A stretch of 64,000 nt of DNA from Atherix ibis (taxonomy: Eukaryota; Arthropoda; Insecta; Diptera; Athericidae), in assembly GCA_958298945.1 (NCBI GenBank), contig OY282610.1, forward strand, positions 66,089,088-66,153,087, in the 5' to 3' direction. Position numbers and translations under genes: made by a program. The notes beneath the pieces were generated by a model that was not told the DNA's origin, made no database searches, and was given only the letters and a program-made list of their open reading frames with translations. This document shows, piece after piece, positions 43,256 through 55,320 of this stretch. Position 1 is the stretch's first letter; the number at the start of each line of letters is the position of its first letter.

Positions 43256-46200
43256 CATTTTACTCCCAATAGTACCATTACAAGTGCATGTTAATATATT
43301 TTATCCTGAACGTGCTCGGATTAATCAATCTGCATGATGACCGTTAGTGAATATTATAAAATTAATTATAATTTTTTTAGGTAATCAAAATAAATATGGT
43401 CTTTTTGTGGTAAAATTAATTCTTCTGTTAAGATAGACAGTGGGTAAATGATAGTTCTCTAAAATTTGATTATTAAATAGCCGACGGAACAAGGGCCCAA
43501 ATACATATTCTTCGAAGGAGTCTCGTATCGAATGCGGCCGAGAATTCACAATTAAGGGTTTTTAGGAAGCAAAGTATTTTTACAAAAGGCATGCTAAGCC
43601 GCAAAATTTGGGTCCTATCTGGTGCATATAATCAGTACTGGATTTTGCTTTCTTTGCCGAGGATGCTATCATGTACTAGGTTATATAGGCGTTAACGTAA
43701 AGCCCAAAATTTTTGCCCACCGTCTCAATCTTACCCAGTTTTTTTTGAGCAATAAAATAATCAATAAGAGCAGAAAAAACTTCGACTGAATAAATAATAA
43801 AAACAACCAAAAAAATAAAAATCGATGACAATTAGTCATTTATAAGAACTACAAACACACAAGTGGATGGATACTTAGTTGGAGGTTTGTTTTGTGTTGG
43901 AGGGGGTGAAGATTCATCGAAATACGAAAATACTTAACATTCGACGGAATGAGAAATGGTTTTCCTTGAAAAAAATCGACAAAAGGAACAAGAGAACCAA
44001 CCACCCATGGAAACTCGGACGCCATTCTTATCAGTCTGTGACTATTTTCTCTGACTCGACACCAGACATCAGGGAGACTGGCTGACTTTCTTGTATAGCA
44101 TGTCCTTAATCGATACAGAAAAATTCTCCCCATACCACATGGACAAAATGGGCGGACACATAAATTATTAGTTTGTGATTTTCGATGAAAAAAAATTCCA
44201 TACATCAGCAGGAACGGGATACAGTCAAATAGAAAATAAAATACTCGTTCGTATAGACACGCAAGGATATTTTTGCCTTTTAGCAAATAAGAAAAATATC
44301 AAAAATTTAGTATTTTATTAATAATAAGTAAATAAGCTTCATTCTTTAAGATTACAATAAAAATATTCTCTTTCATAAGTGTTATTATAGCTTAAAATCT
44401 TTAAAAACTAAATTTTAATAATAGAGTTTTTAATTGAAAAAAAAAACAATTCCGACTTAAATAGAGGACTACCTACAAAAGGAAGCCTACAAAACTATCA
44501 ATATTACTCACTACTGGTAATAATGATCGAAGCACACAGGTTGACAAATGATTGAAAACAATATTGGATGCAATGATCACCACAGTTGCGGCTAATATCA
44601 ATTTCGTCCATTGTCTGGTCTGTTCTTCAAGTTCGATTTTAACACAAAAGCCCATCATAATAATCGTCTAAAGTCTTAGTCTTGAAAATGTTTATGTCCA
44701 AAGTCGTGCGTCGAGTACATCTCTTCAAATGGCATCCATAAGCAATCGTCAATCTTATACGCAGCACATTGAAGATGTTCAATCTATCGAAACTGTCATC
44801 AGATCCGCCAAGGCTGAAGAATGCTCAGGCAGTTGGCAGAAATTACATAAAAAAATGCTTCCCGACAAGAGGCGACCTTTGTGAATTCATTAAGCATTTA
44901 GAACAGAATTTACGGAATGGACAATAAAACCAGTTACAATTTATTACCAAATCGGAGGATATGTGCCTGGAGATGTGAATGATGGGGTGCCGCGTGCTTA
45001 AGCTTTAGTCTCGTGTCAACGCATTTTTTTATTATCTTTAAACGTTACGATCGTCTCGTCTTCGTCTTTAGCTTCTTCTTCATATTCATGTTCAATATCA
45101 GATTCACTTTCGTCTTTGCCATCGTCTTTTGCATCTACCTACGACGAGTATGCCATCAAAATAGTCGACACAAGTAAGCACGTGTTTATGTCAATCATCG
45201 AACCATGAAAAAAGACTGCTCCTCTTCAGAGGAAACTGGAGAAGCGGAAATAATTTCGCTCGTGCCTTGCTTATAATCAATTGCCTCTCACCCCATACAG
45301 TAGACCCTCCTTTACTTATTTTACCTTATCTTGAATGTTATCCATCCGTCCCTCGACTCCTTTTGTCTTTTCGATAGACAACGATGACCATGGCCAACCT
45401 AGCATATCCGCAGCAGTGACTTATTTTACTGTCAAACACATACTCTAAAGGCTGCTCTTCACTTGATAGAATGGAGAATTTTTCCAGCTAGAAACGATAG
45501 TTCAATTAACAAGTGCTCAAGCAGTTGGAACGTATGTCACGTGAATAGCTCCAATGGGGATGACACAGTACCATGCGCCCCCAAGTACTCATCCGTTTGC
45601 ATACTCATACAATCAGTAAAAATTATGCATTAACAGATATCGTCTAAGAAAACGAGAAGAATTTCAGAAATATTTCTTCAACACGTTCGAGATGAAAATT
45701 TTACAAATCGAATCGTAAGAGCATCAGTTGGAAAAAGAGTGAATCTTAAATTTTCCATTTAAAAGAGTGGATTTTAGTAACAAATTTTCTAAAATATCAA
45801 AAAATTATTTCCACCATCAGAAGCGGCAAGTTGATTGGAATCAATCTTTTAAAAAATGCAATTTTCGCTACGGAAACCTATTCATGAATTATAGTTTTTG
45901 TTGGTTACACGAATTAGCCGTAAAGAAACATTACCAAATGGTTCAAATTTTGTAGGCTCGACAAGAAGAAGGTATTTTCAAATGGTGGTTAGAACGCACA
46001 TTTTTAAAAAAAATTATATTTGCTGTGTTCAACTTCCATTTTAGAGTCCATGTGGTACCTGATGAGACTCCTTTTAAGACAAACGATTTTTTTACGAATT
46101 ATGATTTTCTAAATTCACTTTTAAGCTTCACACACTTCCACAGGAAATACTGGAAATAGAAAAAAATGCCTGTCCCATCAGAAAAATAATGAATCTATTA

Positions 46201-46464
46201 AGAACGATAGTAAAGTTCAGCTAAGGCAGGTCTGAAAACAAGAGCTTTTTCAAAAAGCCCCTTGGTCAATTAGGGTTGAATTCCTTGTACATTTGGTTCA
46301 ACGGTTGATACAGACCCTAGTTAGATGTAAAGACCCAAGATGCCTAAATTAAATTTAAATGGCCAGAGACCGGCAGTTAATATTTGAGTCCTTCAAGTGA
46401 AGGCATCTAAAGGAATTTTAGTCGCTTTACGTAAGGTTCCACGGAAGATCTCTTAATAAATATC
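43256..46464. other. Non-coding stretch, with one acidic open segment noted separately
   Basis: No recognisable gene or repeat over about 3.2 kb except the acidic segment at 45016-45138. A 145-codon minus-strand frame at 44286-43849 shows no motif I know. Confidence 0.4.
45016..45138 (-). other. Short acidic coding-like segment, possible terminal exon
   Basis: On the minus strand a frame of 40 codons runs from just after a TAG at 45139-45141 to a TGA at 45016-45018. It encodes an acidic string including KDDGKDESESDIEHEYEEEA and then KDEDETIVTFKDN. The composition (alternating Glu/Asp/Ser/Lys with varied codons) looks more like a real acidic tail than chance AT-rich sequence. The TAG immediately before it could be a splice acceptor AG. 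There is no start codon in frame, and no neighbouring exon was found. It may equally be a transposon scrap. Confidence 0.25.
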
Positions 46465-46700
46465 TAACAAGATACTTTTGCCGCCCTTAAAGCCATTTGT
46501 AGCTCATCGAGTGAGCTAGTACTTAACGCGATTTGTCATAGCCTACTTAGCTATATGTGAGAATTATGGGCAATTAAAGTGCTGACAAGTTGGCTGGAGA
46601 AACACGGGACATGTGGGAATTATGGGCAATTAAAGTGCTGACAAGTTGGTGGGAGAAACACAAGTCATTCCCAATCTACCTCGCCTACTAACAGAATGGT
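46465..46700 (+). pseudogene. LINE ribonuclease H domain fragment with a 56-bp tandem duplication
   Basis: Plus-strand translation gives DTFAALKAICSSSSELVLNA and ICHSLLSYM, matching DSQAALKAL...SxLVxxCxxSLxxL of LINE ribonuclease H domains. Then comes GIMGN, a stop, and SADKLAGET, matching the PGHxGIxGNExADxLA motif with the catalytic D in ADKL. A stop replaces the expected Glu between GN and SAD. The GIMGN-SADKL segment is duplicated with a 56-bp period (46561 and 46617), so it appears twice; the second copy is preceded by GHV, as expected of the family. Clades with this domain include I, R1-like and LOA. Confidence 0.82.
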
Positions 46701-47419
46701 AACTAACACTATTAGCCATCCGCCGGTACGATGATTGGGCTAATAGCGACAGATTTTTGTCGACTCATTGGATAACCACCAATAAACAAGTCTATTCAAT
46801 ATCCACACCAAAATTCTGGGCGCGGCAGCTTCTCAGAATCTGGATCATAACTTCCTTTTTGGCAACACCAATTGTTCCTTATGCCAATTCTATGGCACCC
46901 ATTTCACTATCATCCATATTCTACATGAATATCAAATAACTAAGAGCAGGGTTCCTCCCATTATGGAGCTCCTGGACCTAACAACTCTCCCCTGTTTAAA
47001 CTTCTACAGCATACTAATCTGCTCCACAAAATATAACAAAATTCTCAATATTCTAATTCTACTAACCCCAGAGCAGTCTCTTTCTGATAACTTCCCACAC
47101 GTACTATAAAGTCGCCAAATATCCTCACGGTCATGGCGCTATGATTTTTTCTGTTTTCAAGACCGATGTGTGATTTGTAAAATCCGTAACAGACTAAACA
47201 CGTTTAAAACCAATTCCTGCAAACTTATAATCAAAACTAAGTGGATACAGATCTCTGGAAAATATATTTAAGTCCTCTTGACACTTAACAGGACATAAAT
47301 TGCATCAAATAAAAAATATATATAAGAATTAATATCTCCAGCACAGGAAAATATTGCCAGAATATTGCAGCGTTTAATTACTGTAGAAATAACATTAATG
47401 GGAAGAATAAATAATAGAG
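46701..47419. other. Probable LINE-flanking sequence, unrecognised
   Basis: A frame at 46730-46940 (RYDDWANSDRFLSTHWITTN) may continue the ribonuclease H-side LINE sequence, but I cannot match it to a specific domain. The remainder has no recognised content. Confidence 0.35.
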
Positions 47420-47960
47420 AGTCGAGATGACTACCTTGTTAACATAATATCTCTAGAGGGCCTTTTCCGTAAAGATACATGATAAGATGTATTGGTACGG
47501 TAGGACTTAAATCAATCCAGTTTAGTTAAAATTATTAAACGAGTCAGTTTATCAAAAGCTTTACTGAAATCAGTGAGTGAAATCTATCATATTGGTTGAT
47601 GCATTGACGTATCAGCCATTGTTCCATAAGTCAAATAATTTCGGAATACAAGACAGCTTTTCCAGAATGAGGCGAATTTACCTGTTCGAATTGACTTATT
47701 AAAGATTATTTCCAGAGGAATAAGAAGTGCTTCAGATCAGGATTTAACTAAAACAGAACGGACACCATCTGTGGGGCAGTAGTGAAGTCTAATTTAAGTT
47801 CAGACTTTTAGAACATTTGGGGTACAAAGTGTGATAACTGTGAGTGGTTTCCGTAAAATAGGAAATATCATCATCGTTCAGTACAAAATCGGTTTGAAGA
47901 AAATGATTTTCTCGAAATATTACCTTTAAAAGAATTATGAAAGTTTCAACTCTACCTTAT
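47420..47960 (-). pseudogene. LINE reverse transcriptase fragment (motif A region)
   Basis: The minus strand encodes LTDFSKAFDKLTRLIILTKL at about 47530-47575, the A motif of non-LTR reverse transcriptases (VDFSKAFDxVxHxxLLxKL), whose D carries catalytic metal. It is followed after a stop by FKSYRTNTSYHVSL, matching the next conserved stretch. At higher coordinates a weaker series (LNLIRLHYCPTDGVRSVLVK-like) may be the preceding polymerase block, but it is poorly readable. It lies on the strand opposite to the ribonuclease H fragment just upstream, so they come from different insertions. Confidence 0.75.
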
Positions 47961-50552
47961 TAAATGGAAAAATATTTTTCAGTTCTTGTTGGTAACTGCA
48001 GTAACTGACCTTTTAAATAATAACATTTTTTATTATAATATTCTTTGGAAAAAAAATCCTTCCGATACTAGGGCTATCTCTCTTAGGGCTATATTTTTTG
48101 ACAATACCTTGGATTTAAGGGCGTAACTTTAAAAGAATCATATGGTTTCAAGATCCACATGTTTGCTGCTGAGGCAATTCTGTAAGGGTAACTTTCTCTT
48201 TTAAAAAGTCCGTGTGCTGAGAAATTTTTCACAAAATTATGATTTATTTCGCCTCCACATAGATTATAATATTTTTTGCTTTCAAATAATTTATATAATT
48301 TTTAATTATTGAAACTTTCATAAAAGTCTATCTGAAGAAAAAATGTGCAAATATGCAAATAAAAAACGGTATCAATCCACTAACAAAAACTAAAGGGAAT
48401 CAGTCGACTAAATTTTCCACTTGGCTTTAGATCTTTTAATGTTCTGTCTTCTTACTTGTACAATTTTTTAGTATAATCATTCGCCATATGCACTCGTATA
48501 CCAGAAAGCGAATTTGTTGAAAGAAAACGAAAGCCGCTAGAGCATTTTCTGCCAAAGTCGATTATGGCCCCTTCAATATGCCCGCTGGCATCATTCATCT
48601 TGAATCTCACTCGTGTGCTTCCCAAACATCATTGCCATATAACGATACCACACAACAGCTGTGCAGCACATCACATCACTTCCCATCGTACTGTATCGCG
48701 CGCGCTCTCACTTTCATCTTCATTCTCGTACCTGACCACCCCCCCTCCCCCCCTGCACAATGCAGCACCGTATCAGCCAATTGAAGTTGGCTGCAGTGAA
48801 ATTTAGCTCTTCTTTTCGAGGTCATGGACGTGCGTGGGTGTGCCTGCTTTTGTATAGTCTACCCACAATTGACCTTGAACTTCAACAAATTCATTATATA
48901 AGCGAACTTTTTTTTAATAATTTTGCTAGTTAAATTTGAATGTTTCTTTCTCGCTTCTATTTTGCTATGGTGCGGCGGCATTTCCGTAAACATTTTCCTA
49001 TATACAAATTGATGATGATTCCTCTTTACTATCTAATTTAGCACGATCGAAGATGCAAATTTCTGCTGAGATAATGCCAAACCCAACGTTCTGTCTAACA
49101 TACCTACACAAATACGGGCACATTCCGATATTCTTCTTCAAAGAAGAAAATTTATGAAAAAAATCTTCTCCGATAGAAAATACTAAGGGACCATCATTTT
49201 AAATGCTGTATTATGAAATATTGCAATTACGTGTATAATCGCGTAATATTATTGAATAGAATGTAATGACAAGGAACAAAAAATCTCATGAAGATGAAGA
49301 CGGAAAAGACTTATAAGCGAGTACCGCTCCCCTATCCGGTTAAATAGATACAACAAAAATATATAGAAGATTCTCTTGTTAGCAGAGCATAGTTTCGATT
49401 CGATAGAGCAGATCAGTTCTATCATCATCGCCACAAGACTCGAAAAGATGGGCATGAATACTCTCAATGGTAATAAGTAAAGAATGTGCCTACCTTCCTT
49501 CTGCCGGAACAAATGGTTTTCTCAAACGGAAGATGGGAAGGTTCTTCCGTAATTTTTAGCAAAATCTGTTCCGCCCTTGCCGCGCTGGCGATGCACATGA
49601 CTAACATTGCACTTGTACCACTTCCAATCCGAACCAACTGGCATGTGTCTTCGTTTCAAGTGTCATGAAGATGATTCGTGAATTTTTCTGTTATCATTTA
49701 TTGTTTTTGTTCAAAAATCTGTCAACCGAACTTTTCTGCATACAACACGCCTACCATCCTCGTACCCCCACACCCCACTCTTCCACCATGAACACCGAGT
49801 TTCAATTTTTTGTTTGCATGCGTTTTGCATATTCCAATTGCAATGGAAATTCTTCTTATTTATTCGCTTTATAATTAGTCTTTCTTTATTTTAAAAAAAA
49901 ATTAAAACAAAGCTTTTGAAAGCTGGAAAAGAAAAATCTAACACAAACTCCTCACTAAGGGTTGTTCATTTTATTTTCTAGCAATTAATTTATCATCAAT
50001 TATGGAGCTTCTTAATATTGCTTGAAAATGTTTTTTTTTGCTTTCGCTTTGACAGTTTAATTATTTAAATGGAAAATGAAGAATTCATTTTGTACATGAA
50101 ATAATAATTTTTGTCAATTAGAGACAAATAACAATTAATAATAATAGTAAAAAAAATTATTTATAATAAACTATTCCTTATTCCATTGGACAACAAACAT
50201 GGGGCGGCTTTGGTATATTGCTCTAGCAGAGAAGTGATAGTTTTAAACACCAGATGTCATTAGTACTCTTTCAAAATTATCTCGTATTTATTTGATTTGA
50301 TTAGTAATTTTTTTACACAGCTCATAAAAAATTATATTTCACAGATCATAAACGCCGTCTTTTATCGGTAAATTTTTGTAGACCAACTTGTAAACCAAAA
50401 TTTTTGATAAAATCACTAAATTTCTTTGAATGGAAAAATAAAAAAATTTTATGGTGTACTTTTGTTTTTATTTGAATTAAAATTCATAGTCAAAGTTATG
50501 ATTAACAACAAAAAATGCTAAATTGAAATTTGAAAATTATCAAATAAACGAA
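47961..50552. other. Non-coding stretch; GC-richer patch at about 48540-48860
   Basis: No gene recognised. The patch near 48690-48730 has cgcgcgctctcactttc, unusual in this AT-rich setting, with GAGA-type repeats. Frames at 48564-48806 are proline/serine-rich without known motifs. A promoter is possible but unsupported. Confidence 0.35.
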
Positions 50553-50629
50553 AAATAAAGTAACTTAAAAAAAAACTATTTTAAAATTTGAAATATTTTA
50601 AAATAGTTTTTTTTTAAGTTACTTTATTT
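50553..50629. repeat. Perfect 35-bp inverted repeat
   Basis: The left arm 50553-50587 (starting aaataaagtaacttaaaa) is the exact reverse complement of 50595-50629, with the 7-base loop ttgaaat. It is all AT-rich, including a nine-base A/T run on each arm. Such a long perfect palindrome is expected to form a cruciform or hairpin, or to mark a recent fold-back duplication. Confidence 0.9.
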
Positions 50630-51194
50630 AAGTTACCAAAATCTAGTGGTAATCTTCAAATAGAATTAATTAAGAAAATAAGTAAAAATAATTTTAAAAA
50701 TTTAGAATATCTTAGACTAAATCAGGACCAAAAGACGAGAAAATGTTATCCAATTTGAAAATATTCCCAAAATCTCAAAATCATTTCTTATTTATATTTT
50801 TTCTCTCTCTAAAATTGGTTACTTAATATTCAGTCGAATTAGTATTCTGTAAAAAGTGATCGTTTTTTCTTCAATTTTTTTATCATACCAAATTGTTATT
50901 ATATAATATGTTAATGAAACCGATATGAACTTACGCTCTAGTAATGTGGGGTTCAATAAAGCTTTTCAATTCATGTCAAATTCAATTCCTGCAATCTACG
51001 AAATTCTTCGCAAGGAAATACTCTGGTACACTAAGATTTAAAAGATCCTTTTATTACACTTCATATTAATATATAGTGACGTTTGAAACGTCAATGGCCT
51101 CGACATCTATTATATTAAATAGTAATTTGAGCAACAGCGATCCTTACAATCATTACGTCTTCATATGCATATATGCCTGTTATCTATTGAATTA
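50630..51194. other. AT-rich spacer
   Basis: No gene or repeat recognised. Confidence 0.45.
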
Positions 51195-51600
51195 AAATCT
51201 TGTCCGAAAAATAATTGAATCCGAATTAAAATCTTGTCCAAAAAAATAATTTAGTCCGAATTAAAATCTTGTCCAAGAAATAATTTGGTCCGAATTAAAA
51301 TCTTGTCCGAAAAATGGTTTACTTCGAATTATAATTTTGTCAAAAAAAGTAATTTTGTCCAAATTAAAATCTTGTTCGGAAAATAATTTAGCCCGAAATA
51401 AAATCTTCTCCGAAAAATAATTTAGTCCGAATTAAAATCTTCTCCGAAAAATAATTTAGTCCGAATTAAAATTTTGTCCGAATTGAAATCTTGTCCGAGA
51501 AATAAGTTGGTCCGAAGTAAAATCTTGTCGGTAAAATAATTTAGTCCGAATTAAATAATTTGTCTAATATACATTTTCATCGGAATCCGAATTATTAGTC
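51195..51600. repeat. 33-bp tandem array, about 12 units
   Basis: The unit contains aaaataatttagtccgaatt followed by aaaatcttgtccg and recurs about every 33 bases, with some shortened units. Variants replace tagtcc with tggtcc or tgaatcc. It is non-coding. Confidence 0.9.
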
Positions 51601-53479
51601 TCGTCCTCATTTTGGACTTTTTCTAAATGTCAGAATTAGTAACTTCAAACAAAAATTTAATTTACGTCCGAATTTTAAATTTTTTTCATAAACCAACATA
51701 ATAAATATGGTGAAAATTGTGAAACCATCCCCAGTGAGATACTGAAGCTATTTGAATATTATAAAGCAAGCTTAACTCGATTAGGTTGCGTTTAACTATC
51801 AATAAAACGCGGTTGCGTTCATAATTTTCACTGGTTATTTAGAGCCAATAGCTGTGACTATGACAGGTAATCAACTCTAGACAAATGTTGGCGCATATTG
51901 ACTCGATCATGAGACCGTTTATCATTCGAATTATGATTTCTCTGTTGTTTCTGCTAATGGACGATCATTAATCACACTATCGGGTATAAAAACACATCAA
52001 GAGTCGCTGTGAGCTTGTCCATATCGTCGATCGCTAAATGGTCGATCATAAATTTCTGTTTACATTTATTTCTTGTTTTGCACTCGTTGAACTGTATGCA
52101 AAATCACAGCGTTTTAGAATTACTATCATTCCATCATTTAGCCGCAGCTCGATTAATGAAATAGAATTCAGATTGCTTTATGGATTCTATTATAAATATT
52201 GACTGAAGGTAGGCGGTAGTCTTCTAGAATGGTAAAGTGTGCTGAAGTCCCGATAAAACGGAAGATAAAAGAATTAATCAAGAACAAGGAAGCTAACAGA
52301 ATGTATCCATTAGTTTGGGAGAAGTATCAAAAGAACGATGGTTTGGAAGAATGGGACAGAGACAAACGAAGGGCAAATATGAAAATGAACATTCTAAGAT
52401 TCTAGTCCATAACGGTCAGCATCGTGTTGCTGTCAGCAACGCTAGGGAATAGCCAAATATCCGACTGGCTAGAAGTCGAAGTTAACAAAAAAATTGAAAA
52501 AGAGAAAAATCTACACTCTGTCCAAATTTGTTATATCCACAAACGCGTACATGTAACCAGGTTGGAGGGTTCAAATTAGAGAACATACATTTCGGCCGAA
52601 GAGAATGGTTAGTTCTTCTGCAGACAAGACACTAGGGAATCACTCTCACATCTGCACACTAGACTATATTGACCATTAATAAAGTATCGATATAAAAAAA
52701 TTTTAGTTTCTACCTCACGTGAAATGTGAGCAACTTTTTAACACCAACTCGAATTTGGCTTTTCCCGGTCTAACTGCTCAAGTGCTCAAATAATGGCCTA
52801 GTCTGGTGCTGATCGAATTCTCATATTTGTGCAACGCCGTTGAACTATTACAGCAATTTGGCGGATTGGCTGTCAACACGTTATAGAGTGTTGTGTTTCG
52901 CAAACTACGAGTACATATTATTACTCCCTACACATTCGGACACAATTCAAAAGAGAAAATACTATGCAAATGACCACCGAGCGACGTTTCCCGTACTCTG
53001 CGTCGATGGATAATAATTTTTTCTAGTTCAGCCTTAGCCCAAAATGTATGCGAATAAGCGTCGAAGACATTCGGATGCGTCATCAATGTTTCTTGTCGTA
53101 TACCGGAAACAGTAAATCCTGTTAATGTGAACAGACAATCCAACAAGCTTCGTACTCATTGACAAACAGACCAATTGTACTTGTACAAAATATAAGTAAT
53201 CTTGCGCCATCAATACTATTTCATTCATGGTGACAAGATACCATCTAATCAATAAAAAAAAATTATTGTAGAAATAATTCTGTACCACATGAAGAAGCTC
53301 TCGAATTCCAAATAAACCCTGCAGAAGCTGAACGATGAAAGTGAAACTCAACTAATTTTTTTTTCTTAGAAATATTCTTATACGTGTACAAATAATTTGG
53401 TAATATAAGAAATCCGGTAGCGGTAAAAGTATACCAAAAATGGACTTTTTGAAGTATTGCCGTTTTTAGAAACAGCTTC
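51601..53479. other. Non-coding or unrecognised stretch
   Basis: A plus-strand segment around 52230-52400 (KRKIKELIKNKEANRMYPLV) looks coding-like and might be LINE-derived, but I cannot place it. Minus-strand frames at 53146-52928 and 53351-53034 have no recognised motif. Confidence 0.35.
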
Positions 53480-54100
53480 TCTTGATCGAAATGTATTGGT
53501 TTTTTTTCGGAGTCGCATAATGCCCTGCACATCCATGAGAGAGTTCGGCATTCCAGAAAAATTGATCAGACTAACTAGGCTGACCATTACTTATGCGAGA
53601 GAAAGAGTTGTACGAGAGCCCTTCAGCGTCGAAGACAAAACCAATTAGCACGAGTCGCATACATATCGGAGATTATAGCTTCAAAAGAATTAAATCATTT
53701 TCCTATTTGGAGTCAAGGGTCACAGCGGTTAACAACATGCGGTCGCTCAAAATTCATAGATCACAGGACGCTAGTCTCGGCAGTCCTCATTTCTTCGGAA
53801 ACTAGGGTTCCCCGTTCGCGAGGAGGATTCTTCAAAGAATTTTCGGCCCCCTACATGAGGATGGATGATTTTGGAGCCTATTTAATGACGATATCCTGAA
53901 GCGTTACCGCGACCGCCCGATTGTAGGTAAAACTAAGCTCAATAGGCTGTGGTGGCTCTATTTATCGTTCCAAAAGACTATGTAGGCTTTCGGTGCAGCG
54001 ACGGCGTTAACCAGAATGCAAAATTCAAGCTAGGAGTATCAGACGGGAAGGCCGCGGCACAAAGCCAGGTCGTCTGGAGGGGTTCGATTCAGTAGGCCTA
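53480..54100 (+). pseudogene. LINE fragment: reverse transcriptase through C-terminus
   Basis: Plus-strand blocks appear in order: SLDRNVL then SMREFGIPEKLIRLTRLTIT (reverse transcriptase, the ALREFGIPxKLIRLTRMTL stretch), PFSVEDKTN to a stop, and IHIGDYSFKRIKSFSYLESR (matching IxIGDYxFExVxxFxYLGSxV after the thumb). A plus-strand reading around 53815-53950 then resembles RRILRKIFGPLxExxxWxxRYNxEL and LNRLWWL (NRLRWxGHV). The end near 54036-54090, DGKAAAQSQVVWRGSIQ, is the C-terminal motif. The catalytic YADD box lies in a gap and is not visible. Repeated stops and frameshifts make it a pseudogene. The same post-polymerase segment is what is duplicated at 32001-32760. Confidence 0.8.
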
Positions 54101-54189
54101 TTTATTTAAACAAGCTTACACTGCCTATTATAATCGAACAATCCACTGACATTTACTTTTCTTTTGAATTATAGTCAACCGGACACACT

Positions 54190-55320
54190 CGACATTTTTC
54201 GGAACTTATCTTAGTAATCTGAGGTAAGTGACCATAGTGCTCAGAAAATGATAATATTGCTCGGCGAGCGTACATAGTAATCGTAGATGAACGAAAATAC
54301 GGAGGTCGATGGGAATAATACTCTGAGGTGGGCGAGAATAGTGCTTGAAGGTGAGTGAGAATAGTGCTGAGAAAGTGAGATTAGTGCTTGGAAGAGCGCG
54401 AGGATAGTGCTCGGAGGTTGGTGATAATCGTGTTTGGGGGTATGCGAGAATTAAGCTCGGCGGTGAGCGAAAATAGTTCTCGGAGGTGAACGAGAATAGT
54501 GCAGAGGATGAGTTAGAATAGTGATGGGAGGTGAGTAATAATAATGTTCAGAATGCGATATTAGTGCTCGGAGAAGGGTAATAGTGATCCGAGGTGACTA
54601 GGAATAGTGCTCGAAGGTAAGTGAGAATAGTGTTCGGAGGTGAGTGAGAATAGTGATCAGAATGCGACAACATTGCTCAAAGAAAAAGAATGGTGACCCG
54701 AGGTGAGTAAGAAGAATGCTTAGAGGTGAACCAAAATAGTTCTCGGAGGTGACTAAGAATAGCGCACGAGGGTGAGTTAGAATAGTGCTCGAAAGTGAAT
54801 GGGAATAGTGTTCATAATGCGATAATAGTGCTAGGAGAAGGAAAAAAGTGATCGGAGGTGAATGGGAATAGTGCCCATAATGCGATAATAGTGCTCGGAA
54901 AAGGAGAATAGTGATCAAAGATGAGTGAGAATAGTGCTCGGAGGTGAGCGAAAATAGTTCTCGGAGGTGAGCTCAAATAATGCACGAAGGTGAGTGAGAA
55001 TAATGCTCGGAGAAAGAGAATAGTGATCCGAGGTGAATAAGAATAGTGCTCGGAGGTGAGTGATAATAGTGCTGAGAAACCGAGAATAGTGCTCGGAGGT
55101 GAGCGAGGATAGTGCGTGGGGATCAGCGACGACAGTGCTCGGAGGTCGACGAAAATAGGGTTTGGAGATATGCGAGAATTAAGCTCGGAGGTGAGCTGTA
55201 AAAGTGCACGAGAGTAAGTTAGAATAGTGTTCGAAGGTGAGTGGGAATAGTTCTCGGAAGTGAGTAATAATAGTGTTCAGACAACAAGAATAGTGCTCCG
55301 AGAAGAAGAATAAATTCGTA
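54190..55320. repeat. 23-bp minisatellite, purine-rich on the plus strand
   Basis: The core gagaatagtgctcggaggtg recurs about every 23 bases across 1.1 kb, roughly 45-50 imperfect units. Variants include tgttcagaatgcgataatag and longer interrupted units with acgaaaat. Each good unit contains ggaggtgagt or ggaggtgagc, which resembles a splice donor. Long frames on the opposite strand (54918-54598) are products of the repeat. Confidence 0.93.

Noticed and set aside
43849..44286. 145-codon minus-strand frame
   Set aside because: No recognised domain; it lies in a long non-coding stretch and has no supporting exon signals.
48564..48806. 80-codon proline/serine-rich frame
   Set aside because: Low-complexity composition, overlapping alternative frame of similar length, no motif; not supported as coding.
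54060..54090. ggttcgattc resembling a tRNA T-arm
   Set aside because: No matching acceptor, D or anticodon arms around it; it lies in the C-terminal scrap of a LINE.
54598..54918. 106-codon minus-strand frame rich in Leu, Ser, His, Tyr
   Set aside because: It is a translation of the 23-bp minisatellite; the repeat length is not a multiple of three and no frame is preserved across the array.
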